The notes under the pieces: model-generated
The model's input: only the letters and a program-made list of their open reading frames with translations
The model's database searches: none
Told to the model about the DNA's origin: nothing
Source of the DNA: Hyphomonadaceae bacterium UBA2389
GTDB taxonomy: Bacteria; Pseudomonadota; Alphaproteobacteria; Caulobacterales; Aquidulcibacteraceae
Direction of reading: 5' to 3'
Assembly (NCBI GenBank): GCA_002343395.1
Contig: DDSN01000095.1
Location: 1 to 9,295, forward strand
Length of the DNA stretch: 9,295 nt
Shown: piece after piece, positions 6,294 through 9,295 of the stretch
Layout of the letters: every line of letters begins with the position of its first letter
Position numbering within the stretch: the first letter of the stretch is position 1
Program-made: the position numbers and the translations under genes

Positions 6294-7016
6294 TCACACC
6301 ACCGTAAAATGCACGTCGCCCGCGGCGATGAGGCGGCGGCCGTTCGGAGTATCTAGTTCCAATTCGCCGCGTTCGGATAGGCCCGCGAGGACGCCTTCCA
6401 GCTCCTCGCTCCCCAAAACCACCCGGACCTTCCCGCCCAAGCGATGCGCGCGCGCCATCCAGGCGGCGCGCAAGGGCGCGAACCCCTCGGTTTCGAGGCG
6501 CGCGCACCAGCCCGTGAGCGCCAACCGCGCCTGTTCGAAAAAAGGTTCCGGCGTGTCTCCGGCGCCGAGCGCCTCCGCTAAACTCGTGGTTGCTTGATCA
6601 ACACTTTTCGGAGCATGCGCAAGGTTGACCCCGAACGAGAGCGAAAACCACCCGGCGCCGCTTTCAAGCAGAATGCCCGCCGCCTTCGCGCCGTCCAACA
6701 TCACGTCATTCGGCCATTTCAGCGTCGTGCGCGAAGAACCAGCAATGGCGTCGATGACATCGGAAAGCGCCAACGCCGCCGCGAAGCCGAGCAAGGCGAT
6801 GTCCGCCGGCGCACGCGCTGTTGGACCGAGGTAAGTCGCGTAGAGATTTCCTCGCCGTGAGACCCAGACGCGACCTCGTCGCCCGCGTCCATCGCTCTGT
6901 TCGCGCGCGACCAGCCACGCGGCCGATACGCCGCCAGCCTCGGCACGCCTGCGCGCCTCCAGCAAAGTGGAGTCGATTTGATCGAAGGTCTCGATCGGCG
7001 CGTCGGCGTCGATCAT
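6294..7016 (-). CDS. birA: Biotin--[acetyl-CoA-carboxylase] ligase, class I (no DNA-binding domain)
   Basis: Activates biotin with ATP and attaches it to the biotin carboxyl carrier lysine of carboxylases. The 240-residue protein has the catalytic LplA/BirA domain from its first residues: DST at 15-17, the biotinyl-AMP loop GRGRRGRVW at 43-51, KWPNDV at 100-105 with K100, and AGILLE at 113-118. A small SH3-like C-terminal domain spans about 193-240. It lacks the N-terminal winged helix of E. coli BirA, so it should not repress biotin genes. The third residue of the usual STN motif is Leu here (STLLE), which I do not regard as disabling. The ATG is 12 nt after the nuoN TAA with only a weak purine stretch (GAAAG) as ribosome site. 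Biotinylated propionyl-CoA carboxylase would feed Mce downstream. Confidence 0.94.
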   Translation of the reverse strand: MIDADAPIETFDQIDSTLLEARRRAEAGGVSAAWLVAREQSDGRGRRGRVWVSRRGNLYATYLGPTARAPADIALLGFAAALALSDVIDAIAGSSRTTLKWPNDVMLDGAKAAGILLESGAGWFSLSFGVNLAHAPKSVDQATTSLAEALGAGDTPEPFFEQARLALTGWCARLETEGFAPLRAAWMARAHRLGGKVRVVLGSEELEGVLAGLSERGELELDTPNGRRLIAAGDVHFTVV

Positions 7017-7028
7017 GCTTGCGCTTTC

Positions 7029-8483
7029 TTAGAGCCACATCCGAACGGCGGCTTGGGTCCAGTTCTCGATCGCGCCAAGCAACAACACCAAAATGGGGAA
7101 GCTCAACGCCGCCGCGAACGTCGCCGTCATCAGGTTGACGCCGCTCGCGGGCGCGAGTTGCCCCGTTGGGGGCGCAAACCAGATCGACGCGAGCAGACGC
7201 AGATAATACGCCGCGCCCACCACCGCCGCGATCCCGCCGACCACGGCCAGCCAGACGAAACCGGCGTCCACCGCTGCGCGAAAAACCAGCAGTTTTCCGA
7301 TAAACCCAGCGAACGGCGGAATCCCCGCGATAGAGAACAGCAGCATTGTAAACAGCGCGGCCATCCAAGGGCGGCGTTGCGCCATGCCCGCGAGATCCGC
7401 GACCGTATCGACGGCGACGCCATCGCGCCGCAAGGCCAAGATGAGCGCGAACACCCCGATGTTCGCGGGCAGATACAACATCATGTAAACCAGGGCCGAA
7501 ACCGGTCCCTGTTCCGGTCCCGCCACAAGTCCCATCAGCGCGAAACCGATATTGCCGATCGACGAATAGGCCATGAGCCGCTTGAGGTTCGTCTGCAAAA
7601 GCGCGGCGAGAGAACCCCAAACCATCGAGATCGCGGCGAGCGCGGCCACAACCTGCTGCCATTGCGCCGTCAGCCCCGCGAAAGGCTCGTAGAGCACCCG
7701 CGCCATCAAGGCGATCGCCGCCACCTTCGGCGCCGCGGCGAAAAACGCAGTCACCGGCGTGGGCGCGCCCTCGTAAACGTCTGGCGTCCACATATGGAAC
7801 GGCGCCGCCGACATCTTGAAGGCGAGCGCGCAGAGCATCAGCACCAGGCCGAAGGTCAAGCCTACGCCGCCCCCGCCCTCGCTCACGGCCGCGGCGATCG
7901 CATCAAACCGGATCGAGCCCGTGAAGCCGTACACAAACGACGAGCCAAACAGCAGCAAACCCGACGATATGGCGCTCAGCACGAAGTACTTCAGCCCCGC
8001 CTCGGAGGAGCGCGCATCATCGCGCCGCCAGGCCGCGAGCACATAAGCGGCGAGACTCTGCAGCTCCACGCCGACATAAAGCGCAATGAGGTCGCGCGCC
8101 GACACCATGACGAACATGCCAAGCACGGCGAGCGCGACGAGAACCGGAAATTCGAACTTCTTCTCACCCGTCGAGGAGAAGTGCTCGGCGCCAAGCAGCA
8201 AAGTCGCCGCCGCGGCGAACGCGATCAGCGCCTTGGCCACGCTGCCCACGCCATCGCTGACTAACGCGCCTTGAAATATTTCCACGGGAGCCAACGGTGC
8301 GCCGGTGAGCGCAAGGACGCCCGCGGCGAGCAACGCGGCGACGCCAAGTCCGGATATCAGTCCAAACGCACGCGCGTTGGACCAAGCGCCGAGGAGCACT
8401 CCGACAAGCGCGAAGCCCGCCAACAGAAGTTCCGCCTGCGCGAATGGCAGGCTGCGCGTGAGATCGAGCATGGGAGCGCTCAT
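7029..8483 (-). CDS. nuoN: NADH-quinone oxidoreductase subunit N
   Basis: Antiporter-like proton-pumping membrane subunit of respiratory complex I; 484 residues, about 14 hydrophobic helices. Visible family landmarks are E140 in LYVGVELQSL (TM5 glutamate), K165 in GLKYFVLSAISSG, K223 in AFKMSAAPFHMWTPDVYEGAP (221-241), K253 in APKVAA, K301 in NLKRLMAYSSIGNIG, and K397 in PPFAGFIGKLLVF. The key charged residues of the proton path are therefore present. The start at 8483 overlaps the nuoM stop by 4 nt (ATGA) and has a perfect AGGAGG 6 nt upstream. The open frame continues upstream antiparallel-free into nuoM coding sequence, but that extension is not protein-like. It is the last nuo gene here, followed by birA after 12 nt. 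Confidence 0.97.
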   Translation of the reverse strand: MSAPMLDLTRSLPFAQAELLLAGFALVGVLLGAWSNARAFGLISGLGVAALLAAGVLALTGAPLAPVEIFQGALVSDGVGSVAKALIAFAAAATLLLGAEHFSSTGEKKFEFPVLVALAVLGMFVMVSARDLIALYVGVELQSLAAYVLAAWRRDDARSSEAGLKYFVLSAISSGLLLFGSSFVYGFTGSIRFDAIAAAVSEGGGGVGLTFGLVLMLCALAFKMSAAPFHMWTPDVYEGAPTPVTAFFAAAPKVAAIALMARVLYEPFAGLTAQWQQVVAALAAISMVWGSLAALLQTNLKRLMAYSSIGNIGFALMGLVAGPEQGPVSALVYMMLYLPANIGVFALILALRRDGVAVDTVADLAGMAQRRPWMAALFTMLLFSIAGIPPFAGFIGKLLVFRAAVDAGFVWLAVVGGIAAVVGAAYYLRLLASIWFAPPTGQLAPASGVNLMTATFAAALSFPILVLLLGAIENWTQAAVRMWL

Positions 8484-9295
8484 GGCGCGCCTCCTGCGAA
8501 GGCGGCGACGATCGCCTGGGTGGAGGGCGCGGTGAAGTCCAGCACGATGCTCGGCGCGAAGCCGATGATCAAAGTGGCCAGGATGAGAGGCACAAACGTA
8601 ACCCACTCGCGCGCGTCCAAATCGGCGATGCTCGCGAGCTTGGGATTGTCGAGCGTTCCAAACGCCACCTTGCGGTAGAGCGTGAGCGCGTAGGCCGCTG
8701 AAAAGATCACACCCAAAGCGGCCCCCGCCGCCACCCACGCGTTGACCTGGAACGCGCCAACCATGGTCAGGATTTCGCCGGGAAACCCGCTCGTGCCCGG
8801 CAGTCCCACATTGCCCATCGTAAACAGCATGAAGATCGCGGCGTAGACCGGCATGCGGTGAACCAGGCCGCCATAGAAGGCGATCTCGCGCGTGTGCATC
8901 CGGTCGTACACGACGCCGACGCACAGGAAGAGCGCGCCAGAGACAATCCCGTGCGAGAGCATCTGGAAGGTGGCGCCCTGTATGCCCTGCTCATTGCCGG
9001 CGAAAATGCCCATGGTCACAAAGCCCATGTGGGCGACGGAAGAGTACGCGATGAGCTTTTTGATATCGACTTGTCGGAACGCCACTAGCGAAGCCCATAC
9101 GATCGCGATCACGGACAGCGCGAACACGAGCGGCGTGAAATAATGACTCGCGTCCGGGAACATGGGCAGCGAGAACCGCAAAAACCCGTAACCGCCCATC
9201 TTCAGGAGGATCGCCGCCAGCACCACCGACGCCGCCGTCGGCGCCTCGACGTGGGCGTCCGGCAACCAGGTATGCACCGGCCACATCGGCACCTT
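8480..9295 (-). CDS. nuoM: NADH-quinone oxidoreductase subunit M, 5' end cut by window edge
   Basis: Proton-pumping antiporter-like subunit of complex I in the inner membrane. The 271 C-terminal residues are visible; about 230 N-terminal residues lie outside. The visible part begins KVPMWPVHTWLPDAHVEAPTAASV, split here as KVPMWPVHTWLPDAH then VEAPTAASV, which is the TM7-8 signature of NuoM. Its first residue corresponds to the conserved TM7 lysine (K234 in E. coli numbering, from memory). Further landmarks are ILLKMGGYGFLRF, KKLIAYSSVAHMGFV, MLSHGIVSGALF and GLPGTSGFPGE. The frame stays open to the window end, so any start codon near 9292 is internal. The stop overlaps nuoN by 4 nt. Confidence 0.97.
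   Translation of the reverse strand, partial: KVPMWPVHTWLPDAHVEAPTAASVVLAAILLKMGGYGFLRFSLPMFPDASHYFTPLVFALSVIAIVWASLVAFRQVDIKKLIAYSSVAHMGFVTMGIFAGNEQGIQGATFQMLSHGIVSGALFLCVGVVYDRMHTREIAFYGGLVHRMPVYAAIFMLFTMGNVGLPGTSGFPGEILTMVGAFQVNAWVAAGAALGVIFSAAYALTLYRKVAFGTLDNPKLASIADLDAREWVTFVPLILATLIIGFAPSIVLDFTAPSTQAIVAAFAGGAP
8490..8495 (-). promoter_or_regulatory. Shine-Dalgarno for nuoN
   Basis: AGGAGG on the minus strand, 6 nt before the nuoN ATG and within the last codons of nuoM. It is the strongest ribosome site in the window and rules out the much longer in-frame extension of nuoN. Confidence 0.85.

Noticed and set aside
6706..7791. 361-codon minus-strand open frame overlapping nuoN and birA in another frame
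   Set aside because: Gly/Arg-rich out-of-frame reading of nuoN and birA codons; it bridges two well-supported genes and has no features of its own.
6978..8264. 428-codon open frame on the plus strand, antisense to nuoN and birA
   Set aside because: Composition is extremely rich in Arg, His, Gln and Glu with no recognisable domain, as expected from the antisense frame of GC-biased hydrophobic coding sequence. The opposite strand encodes clear NuoN and BirA.
8484..8924. 147-codon in-frame upstream extension of nuoN
   Set aside because: It runs out of frame through nuoM, is Arg/Gly-rich and not membrane-like. The AGGAGG and ATGA overlap at 8483 mark the true start.
1..9295. Search for CRISPR arrays, tRNA genes, insertion sequences, defence or toxin-antitoxin genes
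   Set aside because: No spaced direct repeats, cloverleaf-like segments, transposase motifs or defence domains were seen; the window is filled by housekeeping genes.

Overview
This is a GC-rich window in which every convincing gene lies on the minus strand. Gene content and order point to an alphaproteobacterium: the end of the complex I operon (nuoM-nuoN), then birA, coaX, RNase J, methylmalonyl-CoA epimerase, a small DUF1467-type membrane protein, proS, lolC and lolD. From memory this is a conserved alphaproteobacterial core block. A Caulobacterales/Hyphomonadaceae-like source is a guess only.

Read in the direction of transcription (high to low coordinates): partial nuoM (9295-8480, 5' end cut by the window) overlaps nuoN (8483-7029) by 4 nt. 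Then come birA (7016-6294), coaX (6290-5514), rnj (5517-3835, TTG start overlapping coaX), mce (3823-3386), the DUF1467-type gene (3389-3141), a 60-nt gap, proS (3080-1551), lolC/lolF (1551-280) and partial lolD (287-1, 3' end cut by the window). Apart from the 60-nt gap, junctions are overlaps of 1 to 8 nt or gaps of at most 12 nt. No stretch above 300 nt lacks a gene, and I see no rRNA, tRNA, CRISPR, mobile element or intrinsic terminator.

The genes cover proton-pumping respiration (NuoM, NuoN), cofactor supply (biotin ligase, pantothenate kinase), RNA decay (RNase J), propionyl/methylmalonyl-CoA metabolism (Mce), tRNAPro charging and lipoprotein release from the inner membrane (LolC/F with LolD). 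The spacing suggests one long, translationally coupled transcript, with the only plausible internal control point upstream of proS.

I found no previously undescribed system. The most notable point is that the proS at this locus encodes the archaeal/eukaryote-like (type 3) prolyl-tRNA synthetase instead of the short type 2 enzyme I would expect in alphaproteobacteria, and that it has lost most of its C-terminal zinc-ligand cysteines. Secondary points are a jump in GC3 at the lolC/lolD boundary, a LolF-like membrane subunit with a LolC-type Hook segment, and the TTG start of rnj.
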